Assembly (NCBI GenBank): GCA_009840735.1
Contig: VXNF01000099.1
Location: forward strand, 1-36,872
Origin: Acidimicrobiia bacterium
Lineage (GTDB): Bacteria > Actinomycetota > Acidimicrobiia > Acidimicrobiales > CATQHL01
Direction of reading: 5' to 3'
DNA length: 36,872 nt
Shown here: positions 1-11,118 of the stretch, piece after piece
How the letters are laid out: the number at the start of each line of letters is the position of its first letter
How positions within the stretch are numbered: position 1 is the stretch's first letter
Notes under the pieces: generated by a model
What the model saw: the letters and a program-made list of their open reading frames with translations, nothing else
What the model was told of the DNA's origin: nothing
Database searches by the model: none
Translations under genes and position numbers: made by a program

Positions 1-768
<768 letters not shown>

Positions 769-1108
769 CATCTCGGGCCCGCGGCGGCGAACCGCCCCGA
801 ACCGTCGATCGTGTGCCGGGGGGTGGTGTTTCCCTGCACCCCCGCGGCTGGAGAGCCGGAGGCGGGTGCCGACCCGCTTCCGACAATCCGGAATTGCTGG
901 GTAGGCCGCGTCGGACAAGGACTCCGACGAGGCCACCCGCACTGGCATTCGTCTTCTCTTCCGTTTTCAAGGAGCGCACCGGTCGCCGCAGCCCCGAGGG
1001 GCCGCGAGCGACGCTCACGCGACGTTCGCGCGGTGGCGTCCACCCTCCGCCTCGCATTCTCGCCGGGCCGGTCTGCGGCCGATCGGCGCGTTCCGAGTGC
1101 TGAGGTGG
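769..1108 (-). other. rRNA operon leader (pre-16S 5' region)
   Basis: This is about 340 nt of non-coding sequence between the proposed rRNA promoter and the 16S 5' end. No reading frame here has family likeness, and I read it as the transcribed leader of the rRNA operon. It contains the boxA-like element at 963-975. The flanking stretch 1144-1267, up to the tyrS stop, holds nothing else I recognise and no convincing terminator for tyrS. Confidence 0.7.
963..975 (-). promoter_or_regulatory. boxA-like antitermination element in the rRNA leader
   Basis: The minus strand reads GCTCCTTGAAAAC. It resembles the actinobacterial rRNA boxA form (around TTCTTTGAAAA) bound by NusB/NusE to protect rRNA transcripts from Rho. 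It lies about 195 nt upstream of the 16S 5' end and downstream of the proposed promoter, as expected. Assignment rests on resemblance and position only. Confidence 0.55.
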
Positions 1109-1114
1109 CTACGG

Positions 1115-1143
1115 ATGCTAGCGACACGCGCCGGCGATCGCAA
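1115..1143 (-). promoter_or_regulatory. Candidate rRNA operon promoter
   Basis: On the minus strand a -35 hexamer TTGCGA (1138-1143) is followed after exactly 17 bp by TAGCAT (1115-1120). This fits the actinobacterial TANNNT -10 form. Transcription would start near 1108 and run through the leader into 16S. It lies between the tyrS stop and 16S, where an rRNA promoter is required. Confidence 0.6.
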
Positions 1144-1267
1144 CCAGCGCCCCGGCACGGCCCCGACAACCCAGCCTCGACGACCCAGACCCGATGAAGC
1201 GGCCCCGGCAATGACAGCAGCGCTGCGTGCCGCCGGCCGCCCGGTGCCGGAACCCAGCTCGGTCGGG

Positions 1268-2548
1268 TTAGGGCGCCACCACGATGAGGCGACGCTCGCG
1301 GCGACCGCGCTGGAGGAGCAGGTACCGGTCGTCGATCAACGAGTCCGCCGCCACCCCGCTCCCTGCCACGCGGGCGCGGTTCACCGAGATCGCCGATTGG
1401 CGGAGCTGGCGGCGAGCGTCGGCGCGCGACCCGCACAGCCCCGAGGAGACCAGCAGCCCGAGGAGCGCCTCGGGCCCCGCCAGCTCGTCGCGGGGGGCTC
1501 GGACCTCGGCCACGATCCCCGACAGGGCGCCGAGCAGCTCGCCGCTGAGCGGTGCGCTGCCGTACAGTGCCTCGGCAGCCATGTTGGCCTGGGCGACCGC
1601 CTCGGGGCCGTACACAAAGGCTGTCACCTCGTCGGCGAGGCGCTGCTGAGCGAAACGGCGCTCAGGGGCCTCGCCGTGCTCGGCGGTGATCTGGCGCACG
1701 GCGTCCATCGGCAGCAGGGTGAGGCGAGCCAGCAGCATGCCGACGTCGGCGTCGTCGCTGCGCAGCAGGTGCTGGTGCAGGTCGAACGGCAGTGTCCGGT
1801 CGGCGGTCAGCCAGACTGTTCCGTCGGCGGTTTTGCCGAACTTCTGGCCGTCGGCGCGGGTCAGCAGCGGCCAGGTGAGGCCGTGTGCGACCGCGCCGGA
1901 ACGGCGGCGGATGAGGTCAATGCCGGCGACGATGTTGCCCCACTGGTCCGAACCCCCCACCTGCAGGCTGCAGCCGCGGTGGGTGTGGAGCCACCAGAAG
2001 TCGAAGGCCTGCAGCAGCATGTAGCTGAACTCGGTGTAGGAGATGCCTTGGTCGCTGCGGAGACGGCTGCGCACCGACTCGCGGGCCAGCATCTGACCCA
2101 CGGTGACGTGCTTGCCCACGTCGCGTAGGAACTCGATGACGCCGACCGGTGCTGTCCAGTCGCGGTTGTCCACGACGTCGGCTTCGGCGGTGCCGGCGAG
2201 GCGGGCGTACTGTTGGCGGATAGCCGCCACGTTCGCCTCCAAGGTCTCGGCGTCGAGCAGGTTGCGCTCATCGGAGCGACCGCTGGGATCGCCGACCATG
2301 CCGGTAGCGCCGCCGACGAGCGCCAGCGGCCGATGTCCCGCCTCGGCGAAGCGGCGCAGCACCATCACACCGATCAGGTTGCCGAGGTGCAGGCTGGGCG
2401 CGGAGGGGTCGATGCCCAGATAGAGCACCGTCGGCGGCTCGGCCAGAAGCTCTCGGAGCGCTTCCCGGTCGGTGGTGTCGTGAAGCAGCCCGCGCTCGTC
2501 GAGGTCGTCCAGCACCCCCGCGCCGCGCCTCGTCGCATGCGTGCTCAT
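1268..2548 (-). CDS. tyrS: Tyrosine--tRNA ligase
   Basis: Class I aminoacyl-tRNA synthetase charging tRNA-Tyr. The 426 residues match the usual length. The HIGH-equivalent HLGN is at residues 54-57, the tyrosine/ATP-site segment GGSDQWGN at 198-205, and the KMSKS-equivalent KFGKT at 236-240. A C-terminal S4-like RNA-binding segment covers roughly the last 65 residues. The frame is open for 78 more codons upstream, but that part is Arg/Ala-rich and unlike the family, so the ATG at 2546-2548 is chosen. The gene is divergent from the penicillin-binding protein gene. In mycobacteria tyrS sits close to mpg downstream of the arg genes; here a MOSC gene, a PBP and a small membrane protein lie between them. 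Confidence 0.96.
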   Translation of the reverse strand: MSTHATRRGAGVLDDLDERGLLHDTTDREALRELLAEPPTVLYLGIDPSAPSLHLGNLIGVMVLRRFAEAGHRPLALVGGATGMVGDPSGRSDERNLLDAETLEANVAAIRQQYARLAGTAEADVVDNRDWTAPVGVIEFLRDVGKHVTVGQMLARESVRSRLRSDQGISYTEFSYMLLQAFDFWWLHTHRGCSLQVGGSDQWGNIVAGIDLIRRRSGAVAHGLTWPLLTRADGQKFGKTADGTVWLTADRTLPFDLHQHLLRSDDADVGMLLARLTLLPMDAVRQITAEHGEAPERRFAQQRLADEVTAFVYGPEAVAQANMAAEALYGSAPLSGELLGALSGIVAEVRAPRDELAGPEALLGLLVSSGLCGSRADARRQLRQSAISVNRARVAGSGVAADSLIDDRYLLLQRGRRERRLIVVAP

Positions 2549-2687
2549 GGCTCTCGCTGTTCTGTCCCGTCTCGCCGTGGTCTTCGCGCCGAGCGGGCCC
2601 CTGTGGGGTACGCCGCCGGCGTGCCCCGAAGTCTGCCGCCGATTCGGCGCCGAACGACGCTGCCGTGGCGCGCCGCGCGAGCTCGCG

Positions 2688-2693
2688 TAGGCT
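2688..2693 (+). promoter_or_regulatory. Possible -10 box for the penicillin-binding protein gene
   Basis: TAGGCT fits the TANNNT -10 form and lies 12 nt before the GTG start of the PBP gene. The leader would be only about five nt. No good -35 is seen, and no strong Shine-Dalgarno lies before the GTG. Confidence 0.3.
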
Positions 2694-2705
2694 CTGCACG
2701 TCGAC

Positions 2706-4991
2706 GTGTCTGCCATTCTCGCGCGCCGCCGCGCCGCCTCGGGACTGCTTCGGGTGGCCCTCGTTACCGTCGCCCTCGCCACGTCCTGTACCTATGAGAC
2801 ACGCGACCTGCGGGTCTCGCTCCCCACTACGGCGCAGTCCTCGTTCATCTACGACGCCGAGGGCGGCCTGATCACCTCGTTCCGCGGCGAGCAGCACCGG
2901 CGCGACCTCGAGACGATCGACGAGGTGCCGCGGATTCTGCAGGACGCCGTGGTGGCCATCGAAGACGAGCGCTTCTGGGAGCACCAGGGTGTGGACGTGC
3001 GCGCCCTGCTGCGGGCGGCGCGCTCGAACATCGCCGTCGACGGCGTCCTGCAGGGCGGCTCCACGATCACCCAGCAATACGTGGGCCGGGCCTTCCTGGA
3101 CCGCACCGAGATCACCGCTAGCCGCAAGATCGCCGAGATCGCCCTGGCTCTGCAGCTCGAGCGCGCCTACACCAAGGACTTCATCCTGCTGCAGTACCTC
3201 AATACGGTGAACTTCGGCGAGGGCGCCTACGGGGTGCTGACCGCCGCCAAGGAGTACTTCGACAAGGAGCTGGACGAGCTGACTCTGGCGGAGGCCGCGC
3301 TCCTCGCCGGGCTGATCCAGGCGCCGTCGGCCCGCAACCCCTACGAGAACCGCACCTCGGCCATCCAGCGGCGCGGGGCGGTGCTGGAACGGATGCTGGC
3401 CAACGACTGGATCAGCGAGCGCGAGTTCGAGCAGGCCCGGACCGAGCCGCTGCGCCTCGCGCCGCGGGTCGCCACCCTGGATGAGACCTACGAGTACGGG
3501 TACTTCGTCGAGGAGGTGCGGCAGTGGATCTTGGACGACCCGCGTTTCGGCGCCACCCCCGACGAACGGGTGCGTCTGCTGTTCGAGGGCGGACTGCACA
3601 TCCACACCACGCTGGTGCCGCGGGTGCAGCGTGCCGCCGAGAGCGCCCTGAGGACGATCCTGCCTTGGGAGGGCGGGCCGTCGGCGGCCATCGTGGTCAT
3701 TCGCAACGACACCGGGCATGTGGAGGCCATGGTCGGAGGACGCGACTTCTTCGGCGCGGCACCGTCGGCCCGGTTCAACCTGGCGACCCAGGGCGGGCGC
3801 CAGGCCGGCTCGGGGTTCAAGCCATTCGTGCTGGCCGCCGCTCTGGAGCAGGGCATCCAGATGAGCGCCCTGTACCCGGCCCCCAGCAAGATCGAACTGC
3901 CGATCCCCGGTCTGACCGAGACCTGGGAGGTGTCCAACTTCTCCGTGACCGGCGGCGGTGGCCTGATGACGCTGCGGGAGGCGCTGGTGCGGTCGATCAA
4001 CACGGTCTTCGCCCAACTCATGGAGGACGTGACGCCCGCCGCCGGCGTCGCCATGGCCGAGCGCCTGGGGGTGGCGTCGCCACTGGCGCCCGTGCTGGCG
4101 GCCGTGTTGGGCAGCGAGGACGTGACAGTCTTGGACATGGCCGCGGGGTACTCCACCTTCGCCCGGCGGGGGATCTACATTGCCCCCACGATGGTGACCC
4201 GCGTCACCCGCTTGGACGGAACAGTGCTGTACGAGCACGAGCCCAACTCCGCTCGGGTTCTGGACAGCCGGATCTCCGACGAGATGACCGACGCGATGGC
4301 CGAGGTCGTGGAGGCGGGCACCGGGCGCCGGGCGGCCGTCGAGGGCCGCTCGGTCGCCGGCAAGACCGGCACCGCGGAGAATTATGTGGACGCCGGATTC
4401 ACCGGCTACACGCCGCAGTACACGACCGCGGTGTGGGTCGGCTTCCCCGATGCTCAGATCCCGATGGAGCCGCCGACGACCGAGCGGGACGTGACCGGCG
4501 GCTCCTATCCGGCGGAGATCTTCCAGCTTGTGATGTCTGCCATCCACGAGGGGCTAGCGACCGAGCCCTTCGCGGCGAGCCCGCCGACCACGACCACCAC
4601 TCAGTACCCGCCGGTGGTCGAGGTGCCGTCGGTGATCGACCTGCCCCTTGAGGAGGCCACCGCGAGGATCGAGGAGGCCTACCTGGACGTGCGGGTTTCG
4701 GAGGTCGTGCGGCCCGAAGCGGCGGCGGGCACCGTGGTCCGCCAGATTCCGCCCGCCGGGGAACTGGCCAGCGGCGGCAGCGCCATGATCGTCGAGGTGG
4801 CCGTCGAGCCGCCGGCAACCCCCGTCGAGACCGAGGATGTCGATTCGCCTGCCGAGCCACCCAGCGGTCCTGACCTGCCCGAGAGCGCGGACCGACAGCC
4901 GGCAACCGACGGCGACGAGCCCCAGCCCTCCGTGGACGCGGGCATCCAGGGCGGTGCCGGGGAGGGAGGCGTGGGCCGTGATCAGCCCTGA
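2706..4991 (+). CDS. Bifunctional class A penicillin-binding protein with C-terminal PASTA domain
   Basis: Peptidoglycan polymerase and crosslinker at the outer face of the membrane, 761 residues. The glycosyltransferase GT51 domain has the catalytic-Glu motif EDERFWEH (86-93) and GGSTITQQ (117-124). The transpeptidase has SGFK (nucleophile Ser369), SIN (430-432) and KTGTA (553-557). One PASTA-like domain follows at about 638-700, then an acidic Pro-rich tail. The N-terminus has a short hydrophobic segment (about 13-27) ending in Cys29. This could be a membrane anchor or a poor lipobox, since the residues before Cys (A-T-S) are not ideal. The start is GTG. The 3' end overlaps the next gene by 14 nt, indicating one transcript. 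Confidence 0.95.
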   Translation: MSAILARRRAASGLLRVALVTVALATSCTYETRDLRVSLPTTAQSSFIYDAEGGLITSFRGEQHRRDLETIDEVPRILQDAVVAIEDERFWEHQGVDVRALLRAARSNIAVDGVLQGGSTITQQYVGRAFLDRTEITASRKIAEIALALQLERAYTKDFILLQYLNTVNFGEGAYGVLTAAKEYFDKELDELTLAEAALLAGLIQAPSARNPYENRTSAIQRRGAVLERMLANDWISEREFEQARTEPLRLAPRVATLDETYEYGYFVEEVRQWILDDPRFGATPDERVRLLFEGGLHIHTTLVPRVQRAAESALRTILPWEGGPSAAIVVIRNDTGHVEAMVGGRDFFGAAPSARFNLATQGGRQAGSGFKPFVLAAALEQGIQMSALYPAPSKIELPIPGLTETWEVSNFSVTGGGGLMTLREALVRSINTVFAQLMEDVTPAAGVAMAERLGVASPLAPVLAAVLGSEDVTVLDMAAGYSTFARRGIYIAPTMVTRVTRLDGTVLYEHEPNSARVLDSRISDEMTDAMAEVVEAGTGRRAAVEGRSVAGKTGTAENYVDAGFTGYTPQYTTAVWVGFPDAQIPMEPPTTERDVTGGSYPAEIFQLVMSAIHEGLATEPFAASPPTTTTTQYPPVVEVPSVIDLPLEEATARIEEAYLDVRVSEVVRPEAAAGTVVRQIPPAGELASGGSAMIVEVAVEPPATPVETEDVDSPAEPPSGPDLPESADRQPATDGDEPQPSVDAGIQGGAGEGGVGRDQP

Positions 4992-5580
4992 GAAGCGAGA
5001 GGTCCAGCACTGGCTGGACTCGCTGCGCGGCACCGAGGATCCCGAGCCGGAAAGGCCTGGCGGGAACCGGCCCTGGCTGCCGAAGAACCGCACCGGCGCC
5101 AGCGTGGCTGTCACAGTGCTGGTCGTGATGGCCGGGTTCTGGATTTGGGCGTTCTCACCGCTGGCGCCGAGCGGTCACCCCGACGCTCTCTACGACGTGG
5201 CCTTCACCGAGGACGCCGAGGACGTCTGCGCCGCTGCCGTGGCCGCCGCGGACGGTTTGCCGGGGGCCGCTGAGGCGACCGGCCCGGAGGATCGGGCGCG
5301 CCAGATCCACACGTCCACCCCGCTGTTCGAGGAGATGGTGGCCGAGCTGCGGGCCGAGGCATCCCAGGTGGTCGGCGCGGACGCCGATCTCCTCAACGCC
5401 TGGCTGGCTGATTGGGACACCTACTTGGGCGACCGCCGCGCCTACGCCGAGATCCTGGCCGGCGGCAGCGACCCTCCGTTCACGGTGACCGCCCGCGACG
5501 GAGACGCCGTGACGAGCTACATCGACATCTTCGCCGAGGTCAACGCCATGCCGAGCTGCGCCACGCCCGAAGACGTCTGA
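4978..5580 (+). CDS. Small single-pass membrane protein, unknown function
   Basis: A 200-residue protein starting at GTG 4978, inside the last codons of the PBP gene (14-nt overlap). A strong Shine-Dalgarno GGAGGGAGG lies at 4961-4969, which decides this start over the in-frame upstream ATG at 4837. It has a basic cytoplasmic N-terminus of about 40 residues, one transmembrane helix at about 43-63, then an outer part with two Cys (in DVCAAA and PSCATPE) that could form a disulphide. I recognise no family. Overlap with a PBP gene and an extracytoplasmic domain suggest a role at the cell wall, but that is inference. It ends 11 bp from the convergent MOSC gene. Confidence 0.8.
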   Translation: MISPEKREVQHWLDSLRGTEDPEPERPGGNRPWLPKNRTGASVAVTVLVVMAGFWIWAFSPLAPSGHPDALYDVAFTEDAEDVCAAAVAAADGLPGAAEATGPEDRARQIHTSTPLFEEMVAELRAEASQVVGADADLLNAWLADWDTYLGDRRAYAEILAGGSDPPFTVTARDGDAVTSYIDIFAEVNAMPSCATPEDV

Positions 5581-5591
5581 GACACGCTGGG

Positions 5592-6302
5592 CTAGGTCTC
5601 GACCTGGCCCGAGAGGTACAGACGGTCGAGGTCGAGGCCCAGCGTCTCACGCCGAGCGATGCGGGCCCGCAGCTTGTCCTTGATCGCCAAACTGAGCGCC
5701 TCGACCTCACAGAGCCGCTCAGCGCCGTCGATGTCGTTGCGATCCACGTTGATTACGCGGCCGGCCTGCGCGACGGTCCAGTGGTGGGTGGTGTCCCGCT
5801 CGGTGAGGCGCAGCTCGTCGCCGGCGGCAACGCAGCCCTCCTGCAGCACGCGCATGAGGTAGCCGGTGAAGCCGGTGTCCTGGACGACGACAGAGATGTC
5901 CTTGCGGCCGTAGCGGGCAGCGATCTTGTAGCAGGGCGAGCGCGGCTCGCTCACCTGCAACACGCTGGTGCCCGCTTCGAAGACATCGCCGAGGCGCACC
6001 TCCGCCTCGGTCAACCCGTCCACGGTGAGGTTCTCGGCGAAAGCCCCGACTGCGGGGATGTCGACGCCTCGCTCGCGCCAGAACGGGTAGTGGTCCCGGG
6101 AATACACCAGCACGGCGCCGTCGGGGCCCCCATGGCCCGGATACTCGTGCTCGTCGCCCTCGACGCCGAGGCGGTACACCCGCACCGGGCCCTCCACGGG
6201 TCGCTTCACGAAGGCGCTGACGACGGTGCGTCCGCTGGATTCCAGCTCCCCGACCTTGCCCACGCACACGGCCGCGACCCGGCCTCGCAGCCCGTCATCC
6301 AC
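5592..6302 (-). CDS. MOSC domain protein, YiiM-like
   Basis: A 236-residue protein of the MOSC family (molybdenum cofactor sulphurase C-terminal-like domain). The segment LGVEGDEHEYPGHGGPDGAV (45-64) followed by SRDHYPFW (68-75) is characteristic of YiiM, which uses molybdenum cofactor to reduce N-hydroxylated compounds. The segment SEPRSPCYKI holds Cys124, the likely cofactor-binding Cys. The C-terminal about 60 residues correspond to the helical YiiM tail. The start is GTG at 6300-6302, 20 nt after the mpg stop, with a TANNNT box just upstream. The YiiM activity is known for the E. coli protein and is inferred here. A mogA/moaB gene at 27179 is consistent with molybdenum cofactor use. Confidence 0.85.
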   Translation of the reverse strand: MDDGLRGRVAAVCVGKVGELESSGRTVVSAFVKRPVEGPVRVYRLGVEGDEHEYPGHGGPDGAVLVYSRDHYPFWRERGVDIPAVGAFAENLTVDGLTEAEVRLGDVFEAGTSVLQVSEPRSPCYKIAARYGRKDISVVVQDTGFTGYLMRVLQEGCVAAGDELRLTERDTTHHWTVAQAGRVINVDRNDIDGAERLCEVEALSLAIKDKLRARIARRETLGLDLDRLYLSGQVET

Positions 6303-6308
6303 GCCGTC

Positions 6309-6314
6309 AACCTA
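6309..6314 (-). promoter_or_regulatory. -10 box for a possibly leaderless MOSC transcript
   Basis: TAGGTT on the minus strand ends 6 nt before the GTG start of the MOSC gene, so transcription would start at or next to the start codon. It sits in the 20-nt gap after mpg, so read-through from the arg operon is also possible. No clear -35. Confidence 0.4.
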
Positions 6315-6322
6315 CCCGTGTC

Positions 6323-6900
6323 TCAGCGGGGCGGTCGGGAGACGTTGAGATCGCCGGGCACGTACCAGCGCCAGGGACGTTCGGTGGCCGCCGAGATGCC
6401 GATACGGCCGCTGCTCGCATGGGTGGAGGTGCCCGCGCCGTCCTCGAGTATCGCCACCGGGGAGGCCGGATCAAGCAGATCGGCGCCGTTGTGGTGACCG
6501 TCGATGCCCAAGGCGGCGGTGAGCTTGGCGGGGCCGCTGCACAGGTCTCGGGTGCGGCGCGCCTTCGGGCGGTCGGCCCACATGTCCTCGACGCCCCGCA
6601 GCGGCGCCAGGGCGCGCAACAGCACCGCCCCGCAGCGCCCCTCCGGCTCACAGACCACGTTGGCGCACCAGTGCATCCCGTAGCTGAAGTACACGTACAG
6701 ACGCCCCGGCGGGCCGAACATCACCTCGTTGCGCGGCGTTCGGCCCCGATGGCCGTGGCTGGCCGGATCCTCCGCGCCGCCGTAGGCCTCCACCTCCACG
6801 ATGCGACCGGCTCGGTCACCGCAGGCCAGCACCATGCCCAACAGTTCGGGGGCGACGGCGGCGACCGGGCGCTCGAAGAAGCCTCGGCCTGCTCGCTGGG

Positions 6901-6904
<4 letters not shown>
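6323..6904 (-). CDS. mpg: 3-methyladenine DNA glycosylase (AAG/MPG family)
   Basis: Base-excision repair enzyme removing alkylated and deaminated purines, 193 residues, normal for bacterial family members. The motif GRIVEVEAYGGAEDPASH (33-50) carries the catalytic Glu37. RTPRNEVMFGPPGRLYVYFSYGMHWCANVV (55-84) is the family core around the substrate pocket. The GTG start overlaps the argH stop as GTGA, so translation is coupled to the arginine operon. Mycobacteria also keep an mpg near argH and tyrS, so the linkage is old. It is still an odd partner for amino-acid biosynthesis. Confidence 0.94.
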
Positions 6905-9580
<2,676 letters not shown>

Positions 9581-9583
9581 GGT

Positions 9584-10087
9584 TCAGGTCTCCTTCTTGG
9601 TGTGGTCGGACGCCTCGGGCGGCAGGCCGGCGCGGGCGCGCAGCCGGGCGGCGAGGGCGCCCGCGTCGCTGCCCTCGGCGGCCACCACCAACAGCGTGTC
9701 GTCGCCGGCCACGGTGGCGAGCACACCGCTCAGCCCCGCCCGGTCGAGGGCCGAGCCAACCACGTGGGCCGAACCCGGCGGCGTGCGCAGGCAAACCAGG
9801 TTGGCGGAGCGGCCGATCTCGATGACCCAGTCTCCGAGGACCCTGCGCAGGCGGTCGTCGCCCATGGCCCGCTCCTCGGCCGGCACGGGCACGGCGTAGA
9901 CGCCCACGCCGCCGCCGACGCGCACCTTGACGGCGCCGAGATCGTCGAGGTCGCGCGACACCGTCGCCTGCGTGGCGCTCACGCCGCGCTCGGCCAGCAA
10001 CTCGACGAGTTGCTCCTGGCTGCTGACCGTCTCATCGCCCAAGAGGCGCTCGATGATGTGTTGGCGCTGTCTCTTGCCGACGGTCAT
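9584..10087 (-). CDS. argR: Arginine repressor ArgR
   Basis: Hexameric arginine-responsive DNA-binding regulator, 167 residues. The N-terminal winged helix-turn-helix has the recognition segment SATQATVSRDLDDLG (37-51). The C-terminal oligomerisation/arginine-binding domain holds GDDTLLVV (128-135). The frame extends 17 codons upstream, but ATG 10087 overlaps the argF stop as ATGA and gives the usual N-terminus. ArgR encoded within the operon it should control, together with the palindrome at the argC promoter, implies negative feedback on this transcript. Confidence 0.96.
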   Translation of the reverse strand: MTVGKRQRQHIIERLLGDETVSSQEQLVELLAERGVSATQATVSRDLDDLGAVKVRVGGGVGVYAVPVPAEERAMGDDRLRRVLGDWVIEIGRSANLVCLRTPPGSAHVVGSALDRAGLSGVLATVAGDDTLLVVAAEGSDAGALAARLRARAGLPPEASDHTKKET

Positions 10088-11118
10088 GGGCTGGTTTCCT
10101 CCCTGGGGGTTCGGCTCGGCGCGGGGTCCGCCAGCCACCAGAACAGGCCTTTGGCGGCGCCGAGGCGGTTGGCCGCCTGCTGCCAGACGCGCGAGTGAGG
10201 GCCGTCGATTACCTCAGCGGCCACCTCCTCGCCCCGGCGCGCCGGCAGGCAGTGCAGGAATACGGCCTGCGGTGCGGCGGCGGCCATCAGCTCGGGGGTC
10301 ACGGTGAAGCCGGCGAAGTCCTGTCGCCGCTGCTCCGCCTCGGCCTCTTGGCCCATGGAGGCCCAGACGTCGGTGTATACGGCGTCGGTGCCGGCCACTG
10401 CGGCGCGGGGGTCCTCGAAGCTGCTCACCTCGGCGCCGGCGGCGCGCAGGCGGGCCAGTTGCTGCTCGCTGAATCCGTAGCCGGCCGGCGAGGCGATCCG
10501 GAACGCCAGGCCCGCCCGGCCGGCGCCGAGGGCAAGCGAACTCGCCACGTTGTTGGCGTCGCCCACGTAGGCCACGCTGCGCCCCTCGCAGGTGCCGAAG
10601 ACTTGCCGGACAGTCAGCAGGTCGGCGAGCGCCTGCAGGGGGTGGGCTCGGTCCGAGAGCAGATTCACGACCGGCACCGGCGAGACGGCCGCCATCCGCT
10701 CCAGGACGCGGTGGTCGAAGACCCGGGCGCCGATGATGGCGTGGTAGCAGGCGAGGGTGCGCGCCAGGTCCTCGGCGCTCTCGCGCACGTCGATGCCCAC
10801 CTCGTGGTCGAGGACCGTGACCGGGTGGCCCGAGAGGTGCGCCACGGCCAACTCGGCGGAGTGTCGGGTGCGCGCCGACGGCTTCTGGAAGTACAGGGCG
10901 ACGCCACGATCCTCCAACACGTTCCTCCGGCGACCCTCCTCAGCGCGGTTCAGCACGTCCAGCACCTCGGCGGCGCTGAGGTCGTCGATGTCCAGCACAT
11001 GGCGCACCGGCGCGGGCGGCTCCTGCTCCTCGCTGGGTCCGAGCTGGCGGCTGAGCTCGCCGGACACCAGCAGCGTGCTGGCGACGAGTCGGGCCGTCAG
11101 CTGACCGAACACCGTCAC
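10084..11118 (-). CDS. argF: Ornithine carbamoyltransferase
   Basis: Carbamoyl phosphate plus ornithine to citrulline. Motifs in order: the carbamoyl-phosphate loop FQKPSARTRHS, HPLQALADLLT, and HCLPARRG near the C-terminus. At 344 residues it is longer than usual, because about 37 residues precede RHVLDIDDLS, where most homologues begin. Three starts are possible. GTG 11118 makes a GTGA overlap with argD but abuts its Shine-Dalgarno. GTG 11112 has AGGAG at 5-nt spacing. GTG 11007 gives the canonical N-terminus. I keep the longest frame; 11112 is the best by ribosome-binding site. Confidence 0.95.
   Translation of the reverse strand: MTVFGQLTARLVASTLLVSGELSRQLGPSEEQEPPAPVRHVLDIDDLSAAEVLDVLNRAEEGRRRNVLEDRGVALYFQKPSARTRHSAELAVAHLSGHPVTVLDHEVGIDVRESAEDLARTLACYHAIIGARVFDHRVLERMAAVSPVPVVNLLSDRAHPLQALADLLTVRQVFGTCEGRSVAYVGDANNVASSLALGAGRAGLAFRIASPAGYGFSEQQLARLRAAGAEVSSFEDPRAAVAGTDAVYTDVWASMGQEAEAEQRRQDFAGFTVTPELMAAAAPQAVFLHCLPARRGEEVAAEVIDGPHSRVWQQAANRLGAAKGLFWWLADPAPSRTPREETSP

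Noticed and set aside
1097-2128. 343-codon plus-strand ORF over the rRNA promoter and tyrS
   Set aside because: It starts inside the rRNA promoter and runs antisense to tyrS, with no recognisable domains.
2268-4547. 759-codon minus-strand ORF opposite the penicillin-binding protein gene
   Set aside because: Low-complexity His/Gly/Arg translation with no family likeness; mirrors the PBP reading frame.
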